Shown piece after piece: positions 9,744 to 18,646 of a stretch of DNA of 40,539 nt. The notes below the pieces were generated by a model. The model searched no databases and was not told the DNA's origin. It saw only the letters and a program-made list of their open reading frames with translations. The stretch's first letter is position 1. Every line of letters begins with the position of its first letter. Source of the DNA: an uncultured Bacillota bacterium (GTDB taxonomy: Bacteria; Bacillota_I; Bacilli_A; RF39; UBA660). A program made the translations under genes and the position numbers. The stretch lies in assembly GCA_946626905.1 (NCBI GenBank), contig CAMOVA010000003.1:1-40539 (forward strand), written 5' to 3'.

Positions 9744-10006
9744 GTTTAAAAGTTCAAATATTATCTTTAATTGTTTCTTTTTTGTATGGTGTTTTCTTTA
9801 CTATTACAGTAAAATTTATTTATCAAAAAATAATTAATAATAAAAAAATAGTTAATATAATACTATCTTTTATGTTTGCGCTTTTTCATGCATTATTTTA
9901 TTTTTGGATATTACTTAAAATAAATAATGGAATAATTCATATATATTGTATTTTATCTTTGTTTATAGGTTTTATGGTTGTTTATAAAATTATCAAAAAA
10001 AGATAG
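9740..10006 (+). CDS. yabQ: YabQ-like spore cortex membrane protein
   Basis: Small multi-TM protein overlapping yabP; LSLIVSFLYGVFFTITVKFIY; position after yabP. Confidence 0.72.
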   Translation: MSLKVQILSLIVSFLYGVFFTITVKFIYQKIINNKKIVNIILSFMFALFHALFYFWILLKINNGIIHIYCILSLFIGFMVVYKIIKKR

Positions 10007-10022
10007 TTTTTTTTATTATTTT

Positions 10023-10050
10023 TATGTTATAATTAATAATAGGTGATACT
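10023..10050 (+). promoter_or_regulatory. Extended -10 promoter (TATGTTATAAT) with short leader
   Basis: TATAAT 10028-10033, 17 nt before ATG 10051, AGGTGAT SD between. Confidence 0.6.
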
Positions 10051-11463
10051 ATGAAAAAGACTAAGATAGTAGCAACCATAGGACCATCTAGTAAAGATAA
10101 GATTATTTTACAAGAAATGATAGAAAATGGTATGGATGTTGCACGTTTTAATATGAAATATGCATCAATAGATTTTTGTAAAGATATTATATATAAAATA
10201 AGAGATATTGACAGAAATCTTAAAACTAATACAGCTTTTATGATGGAGTTGGCTGGTCCAAGTATTTTAACTCATAATTTTATTGATGGACAAGCTTATT
10301 TTAAAAGAGATTCAATTATAAGAGTTTATAAAGATAAAGTATTAGGTGATAATACAAAGTTTTCTATTACTAATGATAAATTAATTGATTGTGTGAAAAC
10401 TAATTCAATTATTAAGATTGATAAAAGTAGTGTAGTATTACAAGTTATGTCTAGAGTAGATGATTGTATACTATGTAAGGTTACAGTTGATGGATTTATT
10501 AAAAACAATAGTGAAGTTAGATTAGTTGATAAAAAATTAGATATACCTTTTGTTACAGAAGCTGATAAGGAAATTCTTAAATTTGTAACAGAAGAAAGAG
10601 TTGATTATATAAGTTTATCACTGGTAAATGGTAGTGAAGATGTTTTAAAAATAAATGATTTACTTATTGAATATAACAATAATAATACTTCAATTATTTC
10701 TAAAATAGAAACTGAAAATTCTGTTAAAGAAATTGATGATATTATAAGAGTAAGTGATGGTATTATTATTGATAAAGAATCATTGATGTTAGAAATGATA
10801 CCAGAAAGAATACCAGGAATAACAAAAAGTATTATTAATAAATGTCATTTTCAATCAAAATTAAATTTAGTTGAAACTGAAATGGAATCTACAACTATTG
10901 ATATAATTCCTAGCAAAGGTCAAATAAATGATATAGCTAATACAATTTGTGAAGGAATAGATGGTGTAGTTGTAACTTTAGAAACAACTATAGGTAAATA
11001 TCCTGTAGGAACAATAAATAGAATAAAAAGGATTATTGAAAATTCAGAATTAGATATAAATTATTTAGATTTTTTAAATAGAACAATGCGTAGTGAAAAA
11101 CAAGATATTACAGGACTTCTTGCCCATAGTGTAGTAGACTGTGCTTCAAAATTAAATGCAGTTGCTATTGTAATACCAACTATTAGTGGTTATACTGCTA
11201 AAAAAATAAGTAGATATAAACCAAGTTGTCCTATAATAGCATTAACACCAAATGCGCATGTAGCAAAAGCTCTTTCGATGTTTTATGGAATATATCCAGT
11301 AGTTATTAGTGAACCAAAATCATTAGATACTATTTTAAAATATTCAAAAGATTTAGTTAGTAAAAAAATAAAATTTAATAAAGGTGATGTCTTTGTTATA
11401 ACTGGAGGATATCCTTTTAAAGAAGTTAAACATACTAATTTTATGTCAGTAGAAGAATTATAA
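10051..11463 (+). CDS. Pyruvate kinase-fold protein, catalytic motifs degraded
   Basis: KTKIVATIGPSS, VSDGI, PVGTINRIKRI, IVIPTISGYTAKKISRYKP and the PK C-terminal domain; ARGDLG is replaced by IDKESL and DLKGPEIR by ELAGPSIL. Confidence 0.85.
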   Translation: MKKTKIVATIGPSSKDKIILQEMIENGMDVARFNMKYASIDFCKDIIYKIRDIDRNLKTNTAFMMELAGPSILTHNFIDGQAYFKRDSIIRVYKDKVLGDNTKFSITNDKLIDCVKTNSIIKIDKSSVVLQVMSRVDDCILCKVTVDGFIKNNSEVRLVDKKLDIPFVTEADKEILKFVTEERVDYISLSLVNGSEDVLKINDLLIEYNNNNTSIISKIETENSVKEIDDIIRVSDGIIIDKESLMLEMIPERIPGITKSIINKCHFQSKLNLVETEMESTTIDIIPSKGQINDIANTICEGIDGVVVTLETTIGKYPVGTINRIKRIIENSELDINYLDFLNRTMRSEKQDITGLLAHSVVDCASKLNAVAIVIPTISGYTAKKISRYKPSCPIIALTPNAHVAKALSMFYGIYPVVISEPKSLDTILKYSKDLVSKKIKFNKGDVFVITGGYPFKEVKHTNFMSVEEL

Positions 11464-11482
11464 AAGAAAATGGGGTGATAGT

Positions 11483-13882
11483 GTGACTGTAGATAAATAT
11501 GCTAGGGGTGTGGCGACACCTGAGAATATTATACAAGGTAATAAATATCGTTTTACTTTGTTAACTCCTAGACTTATAAGACTTGAATATAGTGAAACAG
11601 GTCATTTTGTTGATGAACCTACTAGTTTTGCTAGATGTCGTGATTATCCAGCTTTTAAATATGAAAAACAAGAAAATGAAAGGTTATTATTAATTAGAAC
11701 TAAGTATTTTCAAGTTACTTATTTAAAAGATAAACCTTTTTATGGTGGAAAGGTTAATCCAACTGGTAATTTAAAAATAGAACTTTTAAATTCTAATAAT
11801 ATATGGTATTACGGTCATCCTGAAGTTAAAAACTATGGAGCTCCAGGAAATTCTATTGATAATTCTAATAATAAATTAAATACAAAAAGAGGATTATATT
11901 CATTAGATGGATTTTCTTCTTATGATGATTCTAATGCTCTTATTATTGATAAAAATAATCAATTAAAAAAGAAAAGTGAAAAACATACTGATGTTTATGT
12001 ATTTTTATATCTAAATGATTTCTTGGAATGTTTAAAAGATTATTATTATTTAACTGGTTATCCACCTTTGATTCCTAGATATGCTTTAGGTAATTGGTGG
12101 AGTAGAAATTTAAATTATAATGACAATTCATTAAAAAATATAGTTGATAATTTTTATGAAAAAGATATTCCTATATCACTATTTTTATTAGATAAAGAAT
12201 GGCATATAAATGAATATCAAAACAAGAAATTATCTTCAGGTTTTACTTGGAATAATAAGTATTTCGAAAAGCCTAATTTAATGATTAATTATTTACATTC
12301 TAAAGGAATACAAGTTGGTCTTAATATAGATCCGAGTGAAGGTATAGTTCCTTATGAAAAGAATTATCCAACTATTAGTAAAGGATTAAAAAACAATACT
12401 AATGATATAATTCCGTTTAATGTATTTGATATTAATTATATTAATGCATATTTTGCTTATTTGATAAATCCATTGAATCAAGATGGAGTAGATTTTTATT
12501 GGTTAGATACTAATGATAAAGAATATTCAACTTTACTTTGGGCATTAAATGAATATCATTATCAATTTGGTGCGGTTGATTATCATAAAAGACCATTCTT
12601 ATTAACTAGAAATTCAAATATAGCAGAACATAGATATCCTGTAACTTATTCAGGTAAAACTGTTGTAGGATGGGATACATTAAAGATGGTTATTAAGTAT
12701 AATATGTTAGCTACTGATAACGGAAACTCTTTCTGGGCACATGATATAGGTGGTTACTATAAAGGTGTAGAAGATAGCGAATTATATACAAGATTTGTTC
12801 AATTAGGTACTTTTAGTCCTATACTAAAATTTGGTAGTGAAGCAGGTAAATTTTATAAAAGAGAACCATGGAGATGGGATTTTAAAACTTATAAAATAAC
12901 AAAGGATTATTTGAATCTAAGACATAAATTAATACCTTATTTATACTCTGAAGCATATAAATATCATAGTAGTGCAATCCCATTAATAATCCCACTTTAT
13001 TATGCTCAACCAGAAGTATATGATGATCCTATTTACAATAGTGAATATTTCTTAGGTAGTGAATTTTTCATTTCACCAATTTTAAATAAAGAAGAACCTG
13101 TTATGAATAGGGCAATACATAGATTTTATCTTCCAAGAGGTATTTGGTTTGATTTTGTAACTGGTAAAAAATTCATTGGTGGAAAACAATATTTATCTTT
13201 CTTTAAAGATGAAGATTACCCAGTTTATGTAAAAGCAGGAGCTATTATCCCACTTGCTCATCCAGATAATTTGAATGATACTAGTTCACCAAAAACAATG
13301 GAAATTCAAATATTCCCTGGTCAAAGTAATAGCTATAAATTATATGAAGATGATGGTATTAGTGAACTTTATAAAAAAGGTTACTATTTAATGAGTTCTA
13401 TTGAATATACATATGTAAAAAACAATTATACGGTTATTGTTAGACCTGTTAAGGGTAAGAGTGGTATTATTCCAGCTCAAAGAAAATACATATTTAACTT
13501 TAGAAATACTAAATATGCGAATGAAGTTGAAGTATTTATAAATACTTTAAAAGTTCCATTTAAAAAATATTCTAAAGGAACAAGTTTCTTTATTGAAGTG
13601 GAAAATGTTCCAACAACTTCACAATTAACTATTATATGTAAGGGTTCTAATATTGAGATTTCTGCAGAACGTATTTTTATGGATGATATAGAATCAATTA
13701 TATCAGATTTACAAATAGAAACTGTTTTAAAAGAAAGAATAGATGAAATCTTAAATTCTAATTTAGAAATAAAGAAAAAACGTATTGAAATTAGAAAACT
13801 TGAAAGAAAAGGCTTAGAAAAGAAATTTATTAAACTTTTCTTAAAACTAATTGAATATCTAGAAATGTTTGAATTAAAATGA
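11483..13882 (+). CDS. Glycoside hydrolase family 31 (alpha-glucosidase/xylosidase type)
   Basis: DFYWLDTND nucleophile region, FWAHDIGGY, LRHKLIPYLYSEA; GTG start; no signal peptide; basic charged C-terminal extension. Confidence 0.92.
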   Translation: MTVDKYARGVATPENIIQGNKYRFTLLTPRLIRLEYSETGHFVDEPTSFARCRDYPAFKYEKQENERLLLIRTKYFQVTYLKDKPFYGGKVNPTGNLKIELLNSNNIWYYGHPEVKNYGAPGNSIDNSNNKLNTKRGLYSLDGFSSYDDSNALIIDKNNQLKKKSEKHTDVYVFLYLNDFLECLKDYYYLTGYPPLIPRYALGNWWSRNLNYNDNSLKNIVDNFYEKDIPISLFLLDKEWHINEYQNKKLSSGFTWNNKYFEKPNLMINYLHSKGIQVGLNIDPSEGIVPYEKNYPTISKGLKNNTNDIIPFNVFDINYINAYFAYLINPLNQDGVDFYWLDTNDKEYSTLLWALNEYHYQFGAVDYHKRPFLLTRNSNIAEHRYPVTYSGKTVVGWDTLKMVIKYNMLATDNGNSFWAHDIGGYYKGVEDSELYTRFVQLGTFSPILKFGSEAGKFYKREPWRWDFKTYKITKDYLNLRHKLIPYLYSEAYKYHSSAIPLIIPLYYAQPEVYDDPIYNSEYFLGSEFFISPILNKEEPVMNRAIHRFYLPRGIWFDFVTGKKFIGGKQYLSFFKDEDYPVYVKAGAIIPLAHPDNLNDTSSPKTMEIQIFPGQSNSYKLYEDDGISELYKKGYYLMSSIEYTYVKNNYTVIVRPVKGKSGIIPAQRKYIFNFRNTKYANEVEVFINTLKVPFKKYSKGTSFFIEVENVPTTSQLTIICKGSNIEISAERIFMDDIESIISDLQIETVLKERIDEILNSNLEIKKKRIEIRKLERKGLEKKFIKLFLKLIEYLEMFELK

Positions 13883-13903
13883 TATAATTAGTTAGGTGTT
13901 AGT

Positions 13904-14251
13904 ATGAATAATTTAATATTTAGTATAGGAGTGTTTATAACAATATATTTATTATATGTAATATTTGTTATAAATAAGAGAGATAAATTACAAAAATTAA
14001 AAAAAGGTGTTATAGTGTCTTATATAGTTAAAAAGTATAATTTAGATTTAAAAAAGATTAATTTAAAAGTATTAGGACATATGATATCTTTATCAATTGC
14101 TTTTATAATATCAATAACATTTTATATTGTAAGTTTTGTTGATAATTATGTTTTAAAAGTATTATTAAGTTTTGTTATATTAATGCCATTTCAATTACTT
14201 ATTTATAACATAATAGGCATACTATATAAAAAAGAACAAAAAAAACAGTAG
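13904..14251 (+). CDS. Small membrane protein of unknown function
   Basis: Three hydrophobic segments; extended -10 at the preceding stop and AGGTGTT SD. Confidence 0.6.
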   Translation: MNNLIFSIGVFITIYLLYVIFVINKRDKLQKLKKGVIVSYIVKKYNLDLKKINLKVLGHMISLSIAFIISITFYIVSFVDNYVLKVLLSFVILMPFQLLIYNIIGILYKKEQKKQ

Positions 14252-14267
14252 GTAATACTGTTTTTTT
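14241..14267 (+). terminator. Rho-independent terminator
   Basis: AAAAACAGTA / TACTGTTTTT plus T-run. Confidence 0.8.
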
Positions 14268-14322
14268 AGTATTATGATATAATTGATTAAAGAGAAAAAC
14301 TTATGAATGGTTGGGATATTTT

Positions 14323-14703
14323 ATGAAAAATAATGGAGAAGTTTTAAAGAAAATGAAAAATATTTATTATTCTAAAGATAAAGAATATTTGGATTGGATG
14401 GGTTTTAGGATAACGGATATAAACTATCCAAGTTATCATCATATTGTTAAAGCTGAAGAATTAAAAAAAGAAAACTTAGGAATAGAAGCAAGCATTTCTA
14501 ATGGAGCATATTTAGGTAAAAAATCCCATGAATTACTACATAGAATAGAACAATATGATAAAGATACATATATATTATGGAACAAATTATTTTTAATTAT
14601 TAATCACTTTAATGAGTATCCAAATGACTCTTTATGGGCGATGGTATTTGAATTACAAGAGAAATCACTTATGATAGATAAAGCTAATAAAAAAACTATG
14701 TAA
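14323..14703 (+). CDS. Hypothetical protein with HNH-like His/Asn spacing
   Basis: YPSYHHIVKAEEL...NGAYLGKKSHELLHRIE; ATG 14323 overlaps the stop of a 7-codon upstream ORF. Confidence 0.6.
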   Translation: MKNNGEVLKKMKNIYYSKDKEYLDWMGFRITDINYPSYHHIVKAEELKKENLGIEASISNGAYLGKKSHELLHRIEQYDKDTYILWNKLFLIINHFNEYPNDSLWAMVFELQEKSLMIDKANKKTM

Positions 14704-14729
14704 AGAAGGTAAAAAAACTTCTTTTTTTT
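14702..14729 (+). terminator. Rho-independent terminator
   Basis: AAAGAAG / CTTCTTT plus T-run. Confidence 0.7.
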
Positions 14730-14752
14730 ATTGTAAAATTGTCAAAAAACTA

Positions 14753-14782
14753 TTTACAAATACCTCCAAAAAATGATACAAT
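14753..14782 (+). promoter_or_regulatory. Promoter of the mraZ operon
   Basis: TTTACA (14753-14758), 18-nt spacer, TACAAT (14777-14782). Confidence 0.7.
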
Positions 14783-14792
14783 AATGGTGCAC

Positions 14793-14817
14793 AGTGGTAA
14801 TGAGTGGCAAAAAGTGG
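14793..14817 (+). promoter_or_regulatory. MraZ-binding direct repeats
   Basis: AGTGG at 14793, 14803 and 14813, exactly 10 bp apart, between the promoter and mraZ. Confidence 0.75.
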
Positions 14818-14826
14818 GGTGGTTCT

Positions 14827-15261
14827 ATGTTTATGGGTGAATATCATCATACGATTGATAACAAAGGAAGACTTACAATACCAGCTAAAATAAGATATGA
14901 GCTTGGAAGTAATTTCGTTGTTACAAGAGGATTAGATAACTGTTTATTTGTTTATCCTAATGATGAATGGATGAAAGTTATAAATAAATATAAAGAATTA
15001 CCTAATACAAAAGATGCGAGAAAGTTTATGAGATTCTTCTTATCAGGAGCTACAACAAGTGATTTTGACAAGCAAGGAAGAGTTAATATATCAATACCAC
15101 TTATAAGTTATGCCTCATTAGAAAAAGATTGTGTAATAATTGGTGTTAATGACCATTTAGAAATTTGGAGTAAAGAGAATTGGACTAAGTTTATTGAAGA
15201 TAATGAAGAAGATTTATCTGATATAGCTGATAAATTATTCTCTGGTGATCTTAATGCATAA
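14827..15261 (+). CDS. mraZ: Transcriptional regulator MraZ
   Basis: MFMGEYHHTIDNKGRLTIPAKIR, second DKQGRVNIS repeat; upstream of rsmH. Confidence 0.96.
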   Translation: MFMGEYHHTIDNKGRLTIPAKIRYELGSNFVVTRGLDNCLFVYPNDEWMKVINKYKELPNTKDARKFMRFFLSGATTSDFDKQGRVNISIPLISYASLEKDCVIIGVNDHLEIWSKENWTKFIEDNEEDLSDIADKLFSGDLNA

Positions 15262-16174
15262 GAGTGTTTTATTAGAAGAGACAATACAAAAACTTAATTT
15301 AAATGATAAAAGTATTGTAGTAGATTGTACATTAGGATTTGCAGGGCACAGTAGTGAAGCTTTGAAAATAGTTAAAAATGGTTATTTATACGCTTTTGAA
15401 CAAGATGATGAAGCAATTAAACATTCTTCGTTAAAACTATCAAAAATAAGTAATAATTATGAAATTATTAATACTAATTTTGTTAATTTAAAAGAAGAAT
15501 TAGAAAAAAGAAATGTTACTAAAGTAGATGCAATTATGTATGACTTAGGTGTTTCGTCACCTCAGCTAGATGAAGATTATAGAGGCTTTTCTTTCCATAA
15601 AGATGCAAGACTTGATATGAGAATGAATACAAATCAAGATTTAGATGCTTACAAAGTTGTAAATGAATATCCTTTAGAAAAATTAATTGATATATTTTAC
15701 AAATATGGTGAAGAAAAATATGCTAAAAGTATTGCTAAAGGAATTGTTGAATATAGAGTAAACAAACCAATAGAAACTACTTTAGAACTTGTAGAAGTTA
15801 TAAAAGAAAATGTTCCTTTAAAATATAGAAGAGAAAAACATCCAGCAAGACGTGTGTTTCAAGCAATAAGAATTGAAGTTAATGATGAATTAAATGTGTT
15901 TAAAAAATCTTTAACTGATGCTTTAACTCTTTTAAATAAAGGTGGAAGAATTTGTGTTATAACATTCCATTCATTAGAAGATAAAATATGTAAAGAAATA
16001 TTTGATGATGTTTCTAAAATAGATAAAAATATTTTGAAGTTACCAGTAATTCCTCTAGAATATCAAAAAGATTATAAAGTAGTAGGAACTTACAAACCTT
16101 CAAAATTTGAATTAGAAGAAAATAATAGAGCAAGAAGTGCTAAATTAAGGGTAATAGAAAGGATTAAGGTGTGA
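15254..16174 (+). CDS. rsmH: 16S rRNA (cytosine1402-N4)-methyltransferase
   Basis: MHKSVLLEETI, VDCTLGFAGHS, DLGVSSPQLDEDYRGFSFHKDARLDMRM, ITFHSLED. Confidence 0.97.
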   Translation: MHKSVLLEETIQKLNLNDKSIVVDCTLGFAGHSSEALKIVKNGYLYAFEQDDEAIKHSSLKLSKISNNYEIINTNFVNLKEELEKRNVTKVDAIMYDLGVSSPQLDEDYRGFSFHKDARLDMRMNTNQDLDAYKVVNEYPLEKLIDIFYKYGEEKYAKSIAKGIVEYRVNKPIETTLELVEVIKENVPLKYRREKHPARRVFQAIRIEVNDELNVFKKSLTDALTLLNKGGRICVITFHSLEDKICKEIFDDVSKIDKNILKLPVIPLEYQKDYKVVGTYKPSKFELEENNRARSAKLRVIERIKV

Positions 16175-16178
16175 TAAT

Positions 16179-16469
16179 ATGGCAAAGAGTAGAAAATCTA
16201 AAATAACTAAAGGGGAAAAAATGTTATATTTAACAGCTACTTTCTGTTTAGCATGTATTGTTGTAATTAAAGTATTTTGTGGAGCAAGTATTACTCATTT
16301 AAATATGAGTATTGAAAAAATGAATTATCAAATCAATGCCCAAAATAAAAAGAATGAAAGTTTAACTATGAAAGTAAATGAACTTACATCATTTGATAAA
16401 GTAAGATCAGTTGCTTCAAATATGGGACTTGAATATAATAATGAAAATATCATCGTTGTAAATAGATAG
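16179..16469 (+). CDS. ftsL: FtsL-like cell division protein
   Basis: ~96 aa, one TM, coiled coil, position between rsmH and PBP. Confidence 0.7.
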   Translation: MAKSRKSKITKGEKMLYLTATFCLACIVVIKVFCGASITHLNMSIEKMNYQINAQNKKNESLTMKVNELTSFDKVRSVASNMGLEYNNENIIVVNR

Positions 16470-16480
16470 GACGTGTAAAA

Positions 16481-18646
16481 ATGAAAAAAGGAAAGATGAA
16501 AATTAAAAAATGGAAAATTCCAAAATTAGTTTTTAGAATCTTTGCTTTTTTTCTTGTGGGTTTATACGTTCAATTAGTATATTTATCTATTTCAAGTAAA
16601 ATATATGGTAAAAACATGACTGAGTTTGCAAAAAGTAGAAATACTGTTAAACAAACTTTAAAAGCTAATAGAGGAACTATTTATGATAAGAATAATGAAG
16701 CGTTAGCACTTAATGTTAGTTCTTATACATTAATAGCTTATTTAGATGAAAATCGTAGTAAAAACTCAAGTGTTTTATTACATGTTAAAGATTTAGAAGA
16801 TACAGCTACTAAGCTTTCAACTGTACTTGGTAAAGATAAAAATTATTTCTTAAATATTTTAAAAAATGGTAAAGAAAATGGTAGAAAACAAGTTGAATTT
16901 GGTAGTACTGGTAAAGGTATAACAGAACTTACTAAAGAAAAAATAGAAGCTTTAGAATTGCCAGGTATAGATTTTATAGAGACTAAAAAAAGATATTATC
17001 CTAATGGTGATTTTGCTTCATATGTTATAGGATATGCAAAAGAAAAAGAAGTAAATTATAAAGATGATAATGGTGACAGAGTTAGTAAAGTAGAAATAAC
17101 TGGTGAACTTGGGATTGAAGCTGAATACAATGATTTATTAAAGGGTACTGATGGTTATAATGAGTATCAACAAGATAGATATGGTTATAAAATAACTAAT
17201 ACAAAAGAGATAAATAAAAAGGCTTTAAATGGATATGATATTTATTTAACTATTGATTCTAACATTCAAAGATTTGTGGAAAATGCTGTTAGTGCTTCTG
17301 TTAAAAAATATAAACCAGAAATGATGATGGTTACAGTTATGGATGCTAAAACAGGTGATATTTTAGCTACTACAGCTAATCCTTCATTTGATCCTAATGT
17401 AAGGGATATAAAAAATTATGAAAATCCACTAGTAACTTATACATATGAACCAGGATCTACAATGAAAACATATACTTATATGTGCGCTATAGAAAATGGT
17501 AAGTATAAAGGTGATGATAAGTTTAATTCTGGTAAATTTAAAATAGAAGATGATACTGTTAATGACTGGAATAAAACAGGATGGGGAAGAATCACTTATG
17601 ATAAAGGATTTGAATATTCATCAAATGTTGGTGTTGCTCATTTATTAATGGATGGTTATTTAAATAAAAAGCAATTAAGAGACTGTTATGAAAAATTTGG
17701 TTTTGGCAAAAAAACTGGAATCGAATTAACTAGAGAATTAACTGGATCAATAAAATTTAATTATCCAATTGAAGTTGCTACTGCAGGATTTGGTCAAGGA
17801 ATTTCAACTACAGCTATTCAACAATTACAAGCTTTAACAATTATATCTAATAATGGTAAAATGCTAAAACCTCATATTGTTAAAAAAATAGTTGATCCAA
17901 ATACTAAAAAAGTTTATTATCAAACATCTAAAGAAGAATCTGAACAATTAGTAAAGAAAGAAACTGTTTCAAAAATAAAAGATTTGATGTATAATGTAGT
18001 TAATGGTACAGATAGTGGTACAACTGGTGGTTCTTATAAGTTAGATGAATTTGAAATAATTGGAAAAACAGGTACAGCTCAAATTAGTGAACGTGGTAAA
18101 TATGTAAAAGAACAATATATCTTATCTTTTGCTGGTATGTATCCAAAAGATAATCCAGAATATATAATATATGCAATGGTTAAAAAACCAAATGTTAATG
18201 CTTCTGTTACTTTATCAGGTGCTGTTAAAGATATAATTATTTCTATATCTAAATATAAAAGTGTAGACACACCTAAAAAACCACAAATGAAAGAAGAATT
18301 TGTTATTAAGTCTTATACTAATAAAAAAACATCTGATGTAGTTAAGATGTTAGAAGAAAAAAATATAAGTGTTGTAAAACTTGGAAATGGTGATAAGATT
18401 ATTAAACAATATCCTAAAGCAAATACAAAAGTTTCTGCTTTAGATCATGTTATTTTATTAACAAATGATAAAAATATTTCTGTTCCATCATTAGTGGGTT
18501 ATAGTAAAGCTGATGCTAAGATTGTGTTAGATTTACTACATAAGGAATATATTTTTGATGGATATGGATATGCTTATGAACAAACAAATGAGAATGGAAA
18601 AATTAAGATAAAATTTAAATCTGATTATATTGAAGGAAGTGATTAG
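16481..18646 (+). CDS. Class B penicillin-binding protein with C-terminal PASTA domains
   Basis: EPGSTMKT (SxxK), SSNVG (SxN), GKTGTAQ (KTG); NRGTIYDKN; two PASTA-like repeats at the C-terminus. Confidence 0.93.
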   Translation: MKKGKMKIKKWKIPKLVFRIFAFFLVGLYVQLVYLSISSKIYGKNMTEFAKSRNTVKQTLKANRGTIYDKNNEALALNVSSYTLIAYLDENRSKNSSVLLHVKDLEDTATKLSTVLGKDKNYFLNILKNGKENGRKQVEFGSTGKGITELTKEKIEALELPGIDFIETKKRYYPNGDFASYVIGYAKEKEVNYKDDNGDRVSKVEITGELGIEAEYNDLLKGTDGYNEYQQDRYGYKITNTKEINKKALNGYDIYLTIDSNIQRFVENAVSASVKKYKPEMMMVTVMDAKTGDILATTANPSFDPNVRDIKNYENPLVTYTYEPGSTMKTYTYMCAIENGKYKGDDKFNSGKFKIEDDTVNDWNKTGWGRITYDKGFEYSSNVGVAHLLMDGYLNKKQLRDCYEKFGFGKKTGIELTRELTGSIKFNYPIEVATAGFGQGISTTAIQQLQALTIISNNGKMLKPHIVKKIVDPNTKKVYYQTSKEESEQLVKKETVSKIKDLMYNVVNGTDSGTTGGSYKLDEFEIIGKTGTAQISERGKYVKEQYILSFAGMYPKDNPEYIIYAMVKKPNVNASVTLSGAVKDIIISISKYKSVDTPKKPQMKEEFVIKSYTNKKTSDVVKMLEEKNISVVKLGNGDKIIKQYPKANTKVSALDHVILLTNDKNISVPSLVGYSKADAKIVLDLLHKEYIFDGYGYAYEQTNENGKIKIKFKSDYIEGSD

